Shown in pieces: positions 16,397-25,774 of a stretch of 64,000 nucleotides of DNA (position 1 is the stretch's first letter; every line of letters starts with the position of its first letter). Both the position numbers and the translations under genes were made by a program. Below the pieces are notes generated by a model. The model ran no database searches. It was not told the origin of the DNA and worked only from the letters and a program-made list of their open reading frames with translations. The stretch covers positions 124,192-188,191 of the forward strand of contig DEMS01000028.1 in the NCBI GenBank assembly GCA_002359315.1, in the 5' to 3' direction. This DNA comes from Bacteroidetes bacterium UBA2664 (GTDB taxonomy: Bacteria > Bacteroidota > Rhodothermia > Balneolales > Balneolaceae).

Positions 16397-18985
16397 ATGA
16401 AAAAAGGATTCTCTATTCTTCTGATACTCTTTGCTGCTCTCGCAACACAAATTATTATGCCTGCTCCGATAAGTGCTCAACAAATGGGGGGTGTTTCAAT
16501 CGGAAATATTCAGAATATGAGGGTTGACGATCTTTCGGATGCTGAATTGCTCAATTTTTACAGACAGATGCAGGCACAGGGTTTTACTGTTCAGGAAGTA
16601 GGAAATATAGCTCGTGCGCGAGGATTGCCCGCTTCTGAAGTATCAAAACTGACCAATCGCCTGAATCGAGTGTCTGTTGGACAAGGGGGTGCAGGGGTAG
16701 AGGGTGCTCCTCGAACAGGAACAAGAGCCGGACAGGAAACCGGTTTATTATTCGACCCGTTTTTGACTGCTCAAGAAGATATTTTATTAACAGAGATGAG
16801 ACGGTACATACAAGAGAGAAATGAAGCTGACCTTATACAGCAATTACAACTTATTCTGGATGAAGGTTTCCCGGTTTTTGGCGCAAACATTTTTGCCGGG
16901 TCATCCAGATCCTTTGAACCGTCATTTAATATTCCTACTCCGATAGATTATATTTTTGGAACGGAAGATGAGATTAGAATCGATATCTATGGAGCTGCAG
17001 AAGCTGAATATAACCTGGTTGTTAGTCCGGATGGAAATATCCGCATACCAAATCTGGGGCCGATACGGGTTGGGGGTTTACGATTTGATGAAGCACGAGA
17101 TCGTATTGTAGACAATCTGAAGCAGATTTATTCCGGTATTAACCCGGAGAATCCTAATCAGGCAAACACTTTTGTAGATGTTTCTTTAGGAATGGTCCGG
17201 AGTATAAATGTGCACATGATCGGTGAAGTGAAACAACCGGGTTCTTATACAGTATCTTCGCTTGCGAATGTTTTTAATATACTATACGCTGCCGGAGGGC
17301 CAAGCCGTTCCGGATCTTGGAGAAGTATCCAGGTAATCAGAGGTGATGAAGTTGTTGTTGAATTTGATCTTTATAACCTGATTGTTTTTGCAAATCAAGA
17401 AAATAATATCCGATTGATGGATCAGGATATCGTTAAGGTAAATCCGTACATAAATAGAGTGAAATTACGAGGCGAGGTGAAAAGACCCGGCATTTTTGAA
17501 ATGAAAGAGGGTGAATCACTTGCAGACTTGATTCATTTTACCGGTGGTTTTGCAGAGGGCGCCTACAAAGAACGAATTGTACTTCATCGAAAAAGCAACA
17601 TTCAAAAAACCATTTCTGATGTTCAATGGCCGGCAGGGGGCGACATTGTCATGCAAAATGGTGATGAAATAGAAATCAGGCCTATTGTTGATCGATACTC
17701 TAACAGAGTAAAAATTGAAGGTGCAGTCTATAGGGAAGGAGACTTTGAGCTTTCTGAGAATATGACTTTAACTGATCTTTTGGAAAAAGCCGAAGGAGTG
17801 AAGGAAGATGCCTATTTAGAGCGAGGAATTATTGTTCGCAACATGGATAACCTCATGCTGGAAAGTATCGCTTTCTCTGTCAGAGATATTCTAAACGGAG
17901 ATGCACAAGATATTCCGCTGAAGAGGGATGACCTGGTTCGTATCAATTCCATTTTTGATATGCAAGAAACACTTTCTATAACAGTTAGCGGTGCCGTCAA
18001 TAAACCCGAGCGCATGGAGTATCTGGAGGGTATGACACTTGAAGATGCAATTTACCTTGCGGATGGCCTCAGAAATAGAGCCGCCGCGTATCGAGTAGAA
18101 GTGGCCCGAAGAGTGGTTGATGCAGAAACACAAGTGAAAGTGAACCAAATTGCTGAAGTATTTCAATTTGATATTGAGCCAGATTTCCGATTTGTTGATC
18201 GGGCAAATGAATTTGTCTTGCAACCGTTCGACAGAGTATTTATCCGGACAAAACCAAATTACCAAACTCAAATTACCGTCACTATTGAAGGTGAAGTACA
18301 ATTTCCGGGTGAATATGTACTTGAAACCAGAGATGCAAGATTGTCAGATATCGTAAGACAAGCAGGAGGGCTTTCACAGTATGCTTTTCCTCAGGGAGCA
18401 TCTATGCGACGTATTCTTGAAATAGTTCAAACTGAAGGCGATGGTGAAGATGGAGAAAATGGGCCGGTACGTTCCGGGAATCTGGAAGCACTCAATCTTG
18501 AAAATGTAAATTTGGAAGGATTTGAAATGGTTAATGATACCCTTTTCACTCCTGTTGGTATACGATTGGGTGAGGCACTTAACAGGCCCGGTTCAATCAA
18601 TGACCTTCGAGTTGAAGAAGGTGATGTGATAACTATTCCCAGACAATTGCAAACGGTTAGAGTGGAAGGTGGCGTATTGGCACCGGTTACCATGCGATAT
18701 GTACCCGGACAAGGATTGCAAAGTTATGTTGATGCTGCAGGTGGGACTACGGATCTTGGCCAGAGACATCGGGCTTATATAGTCTATGCAAATGGTGAAG
18801 TAGATCGAACCAGGCGTTTTCTAAGAATACGGAGTAATCCGGATGTTGAACCGGGAGCTACGATTATCATCCCCGAAAAACCGGCGAGTCGTGAACTCAC
18901 GCCTCAAGAGACGATTAGTCTCGCTTCAAGTATTGCATCAACGGCACTGCTGTTTATAACACTTATTGATAGATTACAGAATTAA
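16397..18985 (+). CDS. Wza-like polysaccharide export protein with multiple SLBB domains
   Basis: An 862-residue exported protein. Residues 1-28 form a signal peptide ending near ISAQQ, with no lipobox cysteine. A polar region is followed by the Poly_export domain (from about residue 193, DEIRIDIYG to DGNIRIPNLGPI). Then come about six SLBB repeats, recognisable by phrases such as MIGEVKQPGSYTV, LRGEVKRPGIFEM, IEGAVYREGDFEL, VSGAVNKPERMEY, IEGEVQFPGEYVL and VEGGVLAPVTMRY. A final hydrophobic helix (IASTALLFITLI) may sit in the outer membrane. E. coli Wza has 379 residues and three D-domains, so this is a much longer periplasm-spanning form. It probably forms the EPS export channel. Confidence 0.92.
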   Translation: MKKGFSILLILFAALATQIIMPAPISAQQMGGVSIGNIQNMRVDDLSDAELLNFYRQMQAQGFTVQEVGNIARARGLPASEVSKLTNRLNRVSVGQGGAGVEGAPRTGTRAGQETGLLFDPFLTAQEDILLTEMRRYIQERNEADLIQQLQLILDEGFPVFGANIFAGSSRSFEPSFNIPTPIDYIFGTEDEIRIDIYGAAEAEYNLVVSPDGNIRIPNLGPIRVGGLRFDEARDRIVDNLKQIYSGINPENPNQANTFVDVSLGMVRSINVHMIGEVKQPGSYTVSSLANVFNILYAAGGPSRSGSWRSIQVIRGDEVVVEFDLYNLIVFANQENNIRLMDQDIVKVNPYINRVKLRGEVKRPGIFEMKEGESLADLIHFTGGFAEGAYKERIVLHRKSNIQKTISDVQWPAGGDIVMQNGDEIEIRPIVDRYSNRVKIEGAVYREGDFELSENMTLTDLLEKAEGVKEDAYLERGIIVRNMDNLMLESIAFSVRDILNGDAQDIPLKRDDLVRINSIFDMQETLSITVSGAVNKPERMEYLEGMTLEDAIYLADGLRNRAAAYRVEVARRVVDAETQVKVNQIAEVFQFDIEPDFRFVDRANEFVLQPFDRVFIRTKPNYQTQITVTIEGEVQFPGEYVLETRDARLSDIVRQAGGLSQYAFPQGASMRRILEIVQTEGDGEDGENGPVRSGNLEALNLENVNLEGFEMVNDTLFTPVGIRLGEALNRPGSINDLRVEEGDVITIPRQLQTVRVEGGVLAPVTMRYVPGQGLQSYVDAAGGTTDLGQRHRAYIVYANGEVDRTRRFLRIRSNPDVEPGATIIIPEKPASRELTPQETISLASSIASTALLFITLIDRLQN

Positions 18986-19050
18986 TCAAATTTCAATAGA
19001 ATTATGGATTGTAGTTCACTGTAGAACCATTTTAATAGTTTTATCACCCT

Positions 19051-20193
19051 ATGTCTAACTCTAAAACAGCTTTGATTACAGGAATCACCGGCCAGGATGG
19101 TTCCTATCTGGCTGAACTTCTCCTTGAAAAGGGTTATACGGTTCATGGAATAAAACGAAGAGCCAGTCTCTTTAATACCGATCGAATTGACCACCTGTAT
19201 GAAGATCCACATGTAGACTCACCCTCATTGATTTTACACTATGGGGATATGACTGATTCGATGAATATCACTCGTATCATTCAAGAGACTCAGCCGGATG
19301 AAATCTACAATCTGGCTGCCATGAGTCATGTCAAAGTCAGTTTTGAGACTCCTGAGTATACCGCAAATGCGGATGGACTGGGCACACTTCGTATCCTGGA
19401 AGCCGTGAGATTACTTGGCATGGAGAAGAAGACAAAAATCTATCAGGCATCTACTTCTGAGCTGTATGGATTGGTTCAGGAAGTACCTCAAACAGAGAAT
19501 ACTCCATTTTATCCAAGATCTCCCTACGGAGTCGCAAAAATGTATGCATACTGGATCACCGTTAATTATCGGGAAGCCTATGATATTTTTGCCAGCAATG
19601 GAATTCTGTTCAATCACGAATCACCAAGACGAGGGGAGACCTTTGTAACCCGAAAAATTACCCGTGCTGCATCTCGGATTGCACTGAATCTGCTTGATTG
19701 TCTCTATATTGGCAATATGGACGCCGAGCGTGATTGGGGGCATGCAAAGGATTATGTGGAGGCAATGTGGTTAGTGCTACAGCATGACACTCCGGAAGAT
19801 TTTGTTATCGCAACTGGCGTCAAAACAAAGGTGCGAGATTTTATTAGACTCTCCTTCAAAGAACTGGGTATTACCCTTCGATTTGAAGGGACAGGCAAAA
19901 AAGAGGTAGGAATCATTGATTCAATTGATGATCAAGTGGTTCGTGCACTGGGACTTTCACCTTCAAAAAGTGTAGGAGATGTGATTGTGAAAGTAGATCC
20001 TCGATATTTCAGGCCTACAGAAGTGGAACTATTAGTAGGAGATGCCACGAAGGCGAAAGAGAAACTGGGATGGGAACCAAAACATTCTCTTGGAAGTCTT
20101 ATAAAAGATATGGTTCAATCCGATCTGGATCATTTTAAGATTGAGAAGATGATGGCTGAGAATGGCTACTCAATTCGAAAAGAGAGTGATTGA
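19051..20193 (+). CDS. gmd: GDP-mannose 4,6-dehydratase
   Basis: Makes GDP-4-keto-6-deoxy-D-mannose from GDP-mannose, the first step to GDP-L-fucose. The 380-residue extended SDR shows GITGQDGSYLAELLLEKGY (NADP glycine loop and Gmd signature), HYGDMTDS, YNLAAMSHVKVSF, the catalytic region STSELYG with YGVAK, and FNHESPRRGETFVTRK. DWGHAKDYVEAMW completes the pattern. It lies 65 bp after the export protein. GDP-mannose supply genes (manB/manC) are not in the window. Its stop codon touches that of the convergent SDR gene with no spacer and no visible terminator. Confidence 0.96.
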   Translation: MSNSKTALITGITGQDGSYLAELLLEKGYTVHGIKRRASLFNTDRIDHLYEDPHVDSPSLILHYGDMTDSMNITRIIQETQPDEIYNLAAMSHVKVSFETPEYTANADGLGTLRILEAVRLLGMEKKTKIYQASTSELYGLVQEVPQTENTPFYPRSPYGVAKMYAYWITVNYREAYDIFASNGILFNHESPRRGETFVTRKITRAASRIALNLLDCLYIGNMDAERDWGHAKDYVEAMWLVLQHDTPEDFVIATGVKTKVRDFIRLSFKELGITLRFEGTGKKEVGIIDSIDDQVVRALGLSPSKSVGDVIVKVDPRYFRPTEVELLVGDATKAKEKLGWEPKHSLGSLIKDMVQSDLDHFKIEKMMAENGYSIRKESD

Positions 20194-20931
20194 TCAAACC
20201 ATATAGGATCCGCCATTAATATGAAATGTGGATCCACTCATATGTTTTACCTCGCCCCCAGCAAGCCATGTCACTAAATTAGCCACCTCTTCTGGTGACG
20301 TAATCTCATCAAAAGCTGCATTTTTGGTCAGGCCTTCTTCACCAAATTGTTGAATGGCATCTTCTGCCATTTCTGTTTTTATGAAACCCGGCGCAATCGT
20401 ATAAGCTAATATACCCTTGCGGCTAAAGTCGCGAGCGATACTTTTAGTGAATGCAGCCATTCCACCTTTTGATGCAGCATATGCCGCATATTGCTGAAAA
20501 TCACCTCGATAAGCCGCACGTGAAGCAATATTGATAATTAACCCTTCTTTACCATTCTGAATACAACCATTGATATACCATTTACTCAAAAGAGAGGAAG
20601 AGGTTAGATTCACCTGCATCGTTTTATTCCATACAGAAAGCCACTCCTCATCACTAAGTTCTATATCTCCTTCCAGGAAAATCCCGGCATTATTAATAAT
20701 GACATCCGGCGGATCCTCAATTAAGTACAATTTGAGAGCACTGGTTATAGATTCTAAATCTGATAAATCCGTTTCAACAATTGAAAAATGTTGATGATTC
20801 AGAAGTTTATCCGGCACATCTGACCGGTTTTTTGTCCCTAACACCGAGAATCCTTTTTGCAAGAGCTGACTACAGATCACCAACCCAATACCTCGGGATG
20901 AACCCGTTACTAAAGCTTTTTTAATAGCCAT
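20194..20931 (-). CDS. SDR-family NAD(P)-dependent oxidoreductase
   Basis: A classical short-chain dehydrogenase of 245 residues. VTGSSRGIG is the cofactor loop, NNAGIF the structural motif, INIASRAAYRGD the serine region and YAASK the catalytic Tyr-Lys pair; the C-terminus ends in GSTFHINGGSYMV. It resembles FabG and 3-oxoacyl-ACP reductase relatives, but many SDRs share this pattern and the substrate is unknown. Its ATG is the base triplet directly after the stop of the upstream metalloprotease gene, so the two are cotranscribed. A role linked to the EPS genes is possible but unsupported, since it faces them. Confidence 0.9.
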   Translation of the reverse strand: MAIKKALVTGSSRGIGLVICSQLLQKGFSVLGTKNRSDVPDKLLNHQHFSIVETDLSDLESITSALKLYLIEDPPDVIINNAGIFLEGDIELSDEEWLSVWNKTMQVNLTSSSLLSKWYINGCIQNGKEGLIINIASRAAYRGDFQQYAAYAASKGGMAAFTKSIARDFSRKGILAYTIAPGFIKTEMAEDAIQQFGEEGLTKNAAFDEITSPEEVANLVTWLAGGEVKHMSGSTFHINGGSYMV

Positions 20932-23340
20932 TTATGATGGATCGAGTATCTGATCAATTCTAGACTGAATATCCCTCAGATGTATGCTCGTTAACCGATC
21001 ACTGCTTCTGTTAATCGCACTGCTCACTTGTTGATTTAGGCTTTGTAATTCATCTCTTAACAACGCCTTAATATCACTTCCATGAACACTATCATCACTG
21101 CTTTCCATTAAATCATTGATATGATTAACATACGTTCGCTGTAAGTTTCTTCTATAAACGTCGATGGAAGCACCGCTGGAAAGTTCACTCCAAATTCCAT
21201 TTCTTAAATCTGTTAATAATTCGCTTACTGTATAGGCTTCACTGCCCCTGAAGGCCTCATCTTCAATCATGCGAAGAAAACGCGAACTGTTCATAACCGT
21301 TTGCAACTGACGACCCTGCAGGGTTTGGATCCGTTCTACAGCACCTGAATGCTCAATATTGCGTAAGATATTTGTATCCAACAACCACTGTGGTGTTGTA
21401 AATGCATACTCATTCATAAAATTAACAGCTTCAATCTGATAATCACGATGCACCGGCCGGTAAATATCACCATCCTGATCTGATGTAATTCTCTCATAAT
21501 ATACCCCACCAATGTTGGTAATCACATGATTCACATATCGATTCCACTGTCCAATTAACTCACCATAAATCTCTTGTAGATCATCATATCCATGTCCGGC
21601 TCTGGATGTCCATTCAACCAGATTTGGAGTTACTCTCTGAAGATTCATCATCCCATATGTGGAAGCCTGTATCGGATCATCTGAAAGTGCTTCAGTCTGG
21701 GCTGATGGGTCATATCCTGTCGACTGACCAAAACGATACATTGGATCATCCTCTTTATCTAAAATCCACTGATTAAGGGTTGAGATTTCATCCTCAGGCG
21801 TTACAGCATCGGGAATTACCCGATATCCCCAATTAACAGAGTAGCGGTCGTAGGGCCCTATTTTCCGTATAAATCTCTCTACACCATCACCGGGTTGAGC
21901 GATATAATTCTGTCTTGCATAGTCCATTACTGACGCTGATACTCCGTATTCTGCTGTAAATGTGGGAGAACGGAGTGAATCGACCGGATAGCTGGAGTTG
22001 GCTTTCATATTGTGCGGCAGCCCTAATGCATGCCCAATTTCATGCGCAATCACCTGTCTGATGGCTTCCTGCAGATAATCATCTTCCACTTGGAGGCTAC
22101 GTGCTTTTGGATTTGCAGCACCGGTTTCCAGCATTAATCGATTTCGATAGGATCGAATATGATTGTGATACCAGATGATGTCGCTGGCAATAATCTCTCC
22201 GGTTCGGGGATCTGTAGTACTGGGACCTACCGCATTACGGGTCGTATTGGCAATCCAGCGTACCATATTGTAGCGAATATCTTCAGGTTCAAAGTCGGGA
22301 TCTTCTTCCTTGGTGGGAGGATTCTTTGCCTGAATCGCATTTTTAAAACCGGCCACTTCAAAAGCCTCATTCCAATCTTCAACTCCTTTGATTACACTTT
22401 GCCGATATTCATTAGGGGTACCCGGGTCTAAATAGTAAATAATTGGTTTGATGGGTTCCACTAATTCACCTCGATTATAAGCTTCCATGTCTGATGGTTC
22501 AAGACGCCATCTCCGGATTAAAGATCTTGTGGCAGCTTTCTGCTCATCGGATCCGAAATCCAGCTGATTAATCGTAAACCACCCAACCCGATAGTCATAA
22601 TGACGAGGTCTCATCGGCTCTTTGGGCAGCAAAATTATTGATTGATTCATCAGAAGTGATAGTGTATTGGTGTTCTGCGAAGAGGGTGGGCTCATCACTT
22701 CGTACGTCATGACATGACGGGCTTCAACATTTTGTGGAAATGTTCGAACAGTATCAATATAACTTCTGGAGGCGTCAAAACGTCTGAATTGATACATATT
22801 TCTTAAATATGACGGCAGTCCGGAAATAGCTTGCACATCGCTCTCAAAAAAACTGTTTACTTCTATTAGTGTAGAAGTACTGTCGGGCCCGATAGCCTCT
22901 ACATCAAATGTAGCTATAATTGGCTCATAATTATTCGCCCAGACAGATCTTGCAATTGGAAGTGAATCAGGGGCTACACTTGAGTAAGATCTCTGACGTA
23001 TGTTAATTTTATTCCTTACTTTTTCAAATGTAATCACTTGCTCTGCTGTTTTAGATCCACTACTGACAAATCCGAAAAAATTACTGGGTACAGCGGCTAC
23101 CCGACTCACTATCAGAAAATCTCTGTTGAGTAATGAGTCCGGGATTTCGAAGTACACTTTATCTTCAACCAGGTGAATATCTAAAACACCTTCTGATGAG
23201 AGCGCTTTATCCGTTATGATAGAGTTATACCCATCAGATGGTTGATTGGAACTTTGCGATGGGGGAGTTGTAGTTTGTTGTGTAGAAGCACATGAAAGAG
23301 TAAATAGGAGTGCAAAAGCAGTTAAAATCAGTGAGCGCAT
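20932..23340 (-). CDS. Zinc-dependent metalloprotease lipoprotein (DUF5117/DUF5118 type)
   Basis: An 802-residue exported protein with a leader ending in LLFTLSCAS, giving a lipidated cysteine at about residue 17. The zinc site is the extended metzincin motif HEIGHALGLPH near residue 430. Upstream segments such as VYFEIPDSLLNRDFLIVSRVA and RYNMVRWIANTT, and the downstream ASVMDYARQN (Met-turn region), match the large Bacteroidetes metalloprotease family annotated with DUF5117/DUF5118. It is probably anchored in the envelope and acts on peptides outside the cytoplasm. An inverted repeat sits just upstream of its start codon. Confidence 0.9.
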   Translation of the reverse strand: MRSLILTAFALLFTLSCASTQQTTTPPSQSSNQPSDGYNSIITDKALSSEGVLDIHLVEDKVYFEIPDSLLNRDFLIVSRVAAVPSNFFGFVSSGSKTAEQVITFEKVRNKINIRQRSYSSVAPDSLPIARSVWANNYEPIIATFDVEAIGPDSTSTLIEVNSFFESDVQAISGLPSYLRNMYQFRRFDASRSYIDTVRTFPQNVEARHVMTYEVMSPPSSQNTNTLSLLMNQSIILLPKEPMRPRHYDYRVGWFTINQLDFGSDEQKAATRSLIRRWRLEPSDMEAYNRGELVEPIKPIIYYLDPGTPNEYRQSVIKGVEDWNEAFEVAGFKNAIQAKNPPTKEEDPDFEPEDIRYNMVRWIANTTRNAVGPSTTDPRTGEIIASDIIWYHNHIRSYRNRLMLETGAANPKARSLQVEDDYLQEAIRQVIAHEIGHALGLPHNMKANSSYPVDSLRSPTFTAEYGVSASVMDYARQNYIAQPGDGVERFIRKIGPYDRYSVNWGYRVIPDAVTPEDEISTLNQWILDKEDDPMYRFGQSTGYDPSAQTEALSDDPIQASTYGMMNLQRVTPNLVEWTSRAGHGYDDLQEIYGELIGQWNRYVNHVITNIGGVYYERITSDQDGDIYRPVHRDYQIEAVNFMNEYAFTTPQWLLDTNILRNIEHSGAVERIQTLQGRQLQTVMNSSRFLRMIEDEAFRGSEAYTVSELLTDLRNGIWSELSSGASIDVYRRNLQRTYVNHINDLMESSDDSVHGSDIKALLRDELQSLNQQVSSAINRSSDRLTSIHLRDIQSRIDQILDPS

Positions 23341-23348
23341 GAATATAA

Positions 23349-23389
23349 TTTATTTGAGGTGAAACAAGCTTTAATTCACCTTAAATAAA
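23349..23389. promoter_or_regulatory. 15-bp inverted repeat just upstream of the metalloprotease start
   Basis: The arms TTTATTTGAGGTGAA (23349-23363) and TTCACCTTAAATAAA (23375-23389) pair over 15 positions, with one G-T pair and an 11-base loop. The inner arm ends 8 bases before the metalloprotease ATG on the minus strand. It could be an operator, a translation-controlling hairpin, or the terminator of the RraB-like gene upstream on the same strand. No long T tract follows it. Confidence 0.6.
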
Positions 23390-23485
23390 AGAAAAATATG
23401 TGTAATATGTTAGATCATTGAGCAGTGATTTGAAGAATTTGGTGGTAGCATAAGCTCTTTCCCTGATTTTCAAATTTTCGACTAA

Positions 23486-23827
23486 TCAACTTCTCAGCCA
23501 TCCATCTAATTGAGCTCCATGCAGCTCAGCTATGACCTGCATATCAACGACAAGACGTTCAAATTTATCAGGGTCAGGATTAATTTTAGATAGGGCCAAA
23601 CAAAGATATCCTCCCCCGTCATCATTGGCTTCACAGATAGGGATGGAATATCCATTTTTCACCAAATGTGTAGCAAGTTTATACAGATTTTCCTCATTTT
23701 CAGAAAAAAACCAGAACTCTACAAAAGCGATCTCTGAACATAGATATTTAAGCTCCCTATTCGGGTATCTGTATTTTTTATTATTTATAAAATGAGTTCG
23801 TTTCAGAAAAGATAATATTCTGTTCAT
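23486..23827 (-). CDS. RraB-like small protein
   Basis: A 113-residue protein. I choose the ATG at 23827 because GGAGAG lies a few bases upstream of it; in-frame ATGs at 23857 and 23851 lack this. The sequence follows the RraB (ribonuclease activity regulator B) pattern: an aromatic strand VEFWFFSENEENLYKLATHL, then NGYSIPICEANDDGGGYLCLAL, and a C-terminal ELHGAQLDGW. RraB in enterobacteria binds RNase E, but this family is broader in other phyla and I would not assign that function. It is a monocistronic-looking gene between the GH5 and metalloprotease genes. Confidence 0.7.
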   Translation of the reverse strand: MNRILSFLKRTHFINNKKYRYPNRELKYLCSEIAFVEFWFFSENEENLYKLATHLVKNGYSIPICEANDDGGGYLCLALSKINPDPDKFERLVVDMQVIAELHGAQLDGWLRS

Positions 23828-23970
23828 GAAATTCTCTCCAAATATATTCATCTTCATTTATTTGTAAGAACTCAGAAGTGAGGAATCCTTACACTTTTTT
23901 TAATGCTATGTTGACTCCGGTGATCATTAATAGTCAGAAGTGAAATAAACTATGAATGAAATAAAATTAT

Positions 23971-25044
23971 TCATTGAATTAATTCGGTGCTTTCTGGAAT
24001 AAGAGCTTCAAGAAGTGAACTATTCCACTCATTTTGATCACGTTCATAAATTCCAAAAGTAGCACCGAACTCCCAATAGGCCCAGCTAAATCCTCTCAAC
24101 TCTGCAGACTCAACAATATAACGTGTCCAATTTTTTCGTGATAATGGGTCTGCTGAGTTGGAAGTGCCGAACTCTCCTACATGGATAGGTCTACTGTTCT
24201 CATCAGCCCACTGAAATACCCGATCAAAATCTTGATCGATTTCTTTTTTTTCTGATTGTGTGCCAGTCCATGTTGTACCTAACCAACCATAGGACTCCGG
24301 CCCCTCCCAATCTGCTCCCTGATGGGTAAATTGAAATGGATTATAGTAATGAACTGTAACTACTAACTGACGATCAGATTCAGGAATTTTTAGTGTTTGT
24401 ATCCCATCAAAACCACCCCATGGAGTTGTTCCCACAGCAATAACTCTTTTTGGATTTGAAAGTCTGATAATTCTGATTGCTTGTAGGAGTTTATCGTTCC
24501 AAAGATCAGATGTTATTTTACCATGAGGCTCGTTGAGTATTTCAAATACAACAGTTTCCGGATAATTCATGTAGTGAGAAGATATTTGTTTCCATATGTA
24601 TAGAAAGCGTTCAAGATGATCCTCCGGACTTGTCATCAAATCATTATAGTGTTGAATGTTTATGATAACTGCTAAATTTCGTTCAAGAGACCATCTAATC
24701 ACTTCATCGACCCTTTCAAAAAAAGTTGTATTAATTGTATATGGTGGATTAAGTTGCGCGTGAGCATTCCACTGAATAGGTATCCGCACCGACTTAAAAC
24801 CGGCATTGGCAATTAAATCAAGATATTCTTCCTGAATAATCATACCCCAATCCCCTTCAGTAGGGGCTTCAAGTGCATTTCCGAGATTTATTCCTTTTCC
24901 AAGAATTTTATTTATCTCAAATGCATCTTTAAAATGAGTTTGATCTGCTATTACATTTAATTTCTGATTATAAAACAGTTCAGACACTGAAGAACAGGCA
25001 CTTATTGATAATATTATAAAAATAAAAGTGAGGATTACTCTCAT
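23971..25044 (-). CDS. GH5 family glycoside hydrolase (endoglucanase/mannanase-like) lipoprotein
   Basis: A 357-residue lipoprotein with a leader ending in SISAC (C17). The (beta/alpha)8 domain starts with GINLGNALEAP and runs to the end. The acid/base catalyst is E172 in ILNEPHG and the nucleophile is E291 in HVGEFGTSN. VRIPIQW and TVHYYNPFQFTH are conserved active-site strands. The family hydrolyses beta-1,4 glucans, mannans or related polymers; the exact substrate is unclear. The leader predicts anchoring in the envelope, and no binding module or T9SS tail is present. It is 260 bp from the nearest upstream gene and seems to be transcribed alone. Confidence 0.92.
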   Translation of the reverse strand: MRVILTFIFIILSISACSSVSELFYNQKLNVIADQTHFKDAFEINKILGKGINLGNALEAPTEGDWGMIIQEEYLDLIANAGFKSVRIPIQWNAHAQLNPPYTINTTFFERVDEVIRWSLERNLAVIINIQHYNDLMTSPEDHLERFLYIWKQISSHYMNYPETVVFEILNEPHGKITSDLWNDKLLQAIRIIRLSNPKRVIAVGTTPWGGFDGIQTLKIPESDRQLVVTVHYYNPFQFTHQGADWEGPESYGWLGTTWTGTQSEKKEIDQDFDRVFQWADENSRPIHVGEFGTSNSADPLSRKNWTRYIVESAELRGFSWAYWEFGATFGIYERDQNEWNSSLLEALIPESTELIQ

Positions 25045-25210
25045 TGGCCACTACCTTAAAAATAGACTAAAGAAAAAATATAATAGATACTATACGCACT
25101 GAATCTACACGTTATTTAGAACCTGAATTACATTTAATTTTAAAAAAAAAAATTAAATACCAGTCAAAATTACAATTTGAAAACGATCAACCATTAAATA
25201 TACTTATACT

Positions 25211-25244
25211 ATTCCTGTTTCGTTCTGAAAACCGAACCAGGAAT
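25211..25244. terminator. 12-bp stem-loop upstream of GH5
   Basis: The arms ATTCCTGTTTCG and CGAACCAGGAAT pair with a single mismatch around a 10-base loop. It lies after the DUF1456 gene on the minus strand and before GH5. No clear T run follows on the minus strand, so it is either a weak terminator or a regulatory hairpin in the GH5 leader. Confidence 0.5.
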
Positions 25245-25303
25245 AAATTGATAATAAGGTGAGTTGCAATTATGGGTACATAAGAGATACTATTAATTGT
25301 CAA

Positions 25304-25774
25304 TTAGTCATCCACTCTTAAACGCATTGTTAATCCTCTTAAAAAATATCTCAATAATTGGTCTCCACATGGGCGAAAATTACGATGACTCTTATCTCTA
25401 AAAAGTGCACTCAGTTCTACTGAGGAAACGGAAAAGCCGGCATTTTTTAAGATTGCTCCAACTTCTGCTTCCCGAAGTTTAAAAGCGACCCTCATCTTTT
25501 TTAAGACATCATTATTTGTTACCGGAGTCTCAATGGGACGAGGTGGATGTTTATCACTTTTCCCGCGTTTATAAAAGATCAATCCATCCAGGAAATGAGC
25601 CATCAATAAATCACTTACATCATCTTTTTCAATATCATCTTCACTGTTTTGAAAGATGAGCTCCAAATCTTCTCGTGTGGGCTTGTAACCGCCCAATTGA
25701 AGGATTTCAGCAATCTTTGCATTACTGATGTTTAGCATGTACCGAATACTTTTTATAACGTCATCGTGTCGCAT
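25304..25774 (-). CDS. DUF1456 family protein (YehS-like)
   Basis: A 156-residue cytoplasmic protein made of two tandem copies of the DUF1456 unit. The first begins DVIKSIRYMLNISNAKIAEIL and ends around HFLDGLIFYKRG. The second begins DVLKKMRVAFKLREAEVGAIL and ends around YFLRGLTMRLR. The double repeat and length match YehS of E. coli, whose function is not known. It stands alone, with long AT-rich gaps on both sides, and no operon partner is evident. Confidence 0.92.
   Translation of the reverse strand: MRHDDVIKSIRYMLNISNAKIAEILQLGGYKPTREDLELIFQNSEDDIEKDDVSDLLMAHFLDGLIFYKRGKSDKHPPRPIETPVTNNDVLKKMRVAFKLREAEVGAILKNAGFSVSSVELSALFRDKSHRNFRPCGDQLLRYFLRGLTMRLRVDD

Noticed and set aside
17891..18301. 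A 136-codon open frame opposite the export protein
   Set aside because: The SLBB protein is read across the whole region with clear family motifs; the antisense frame shows no domain and is a shadow.
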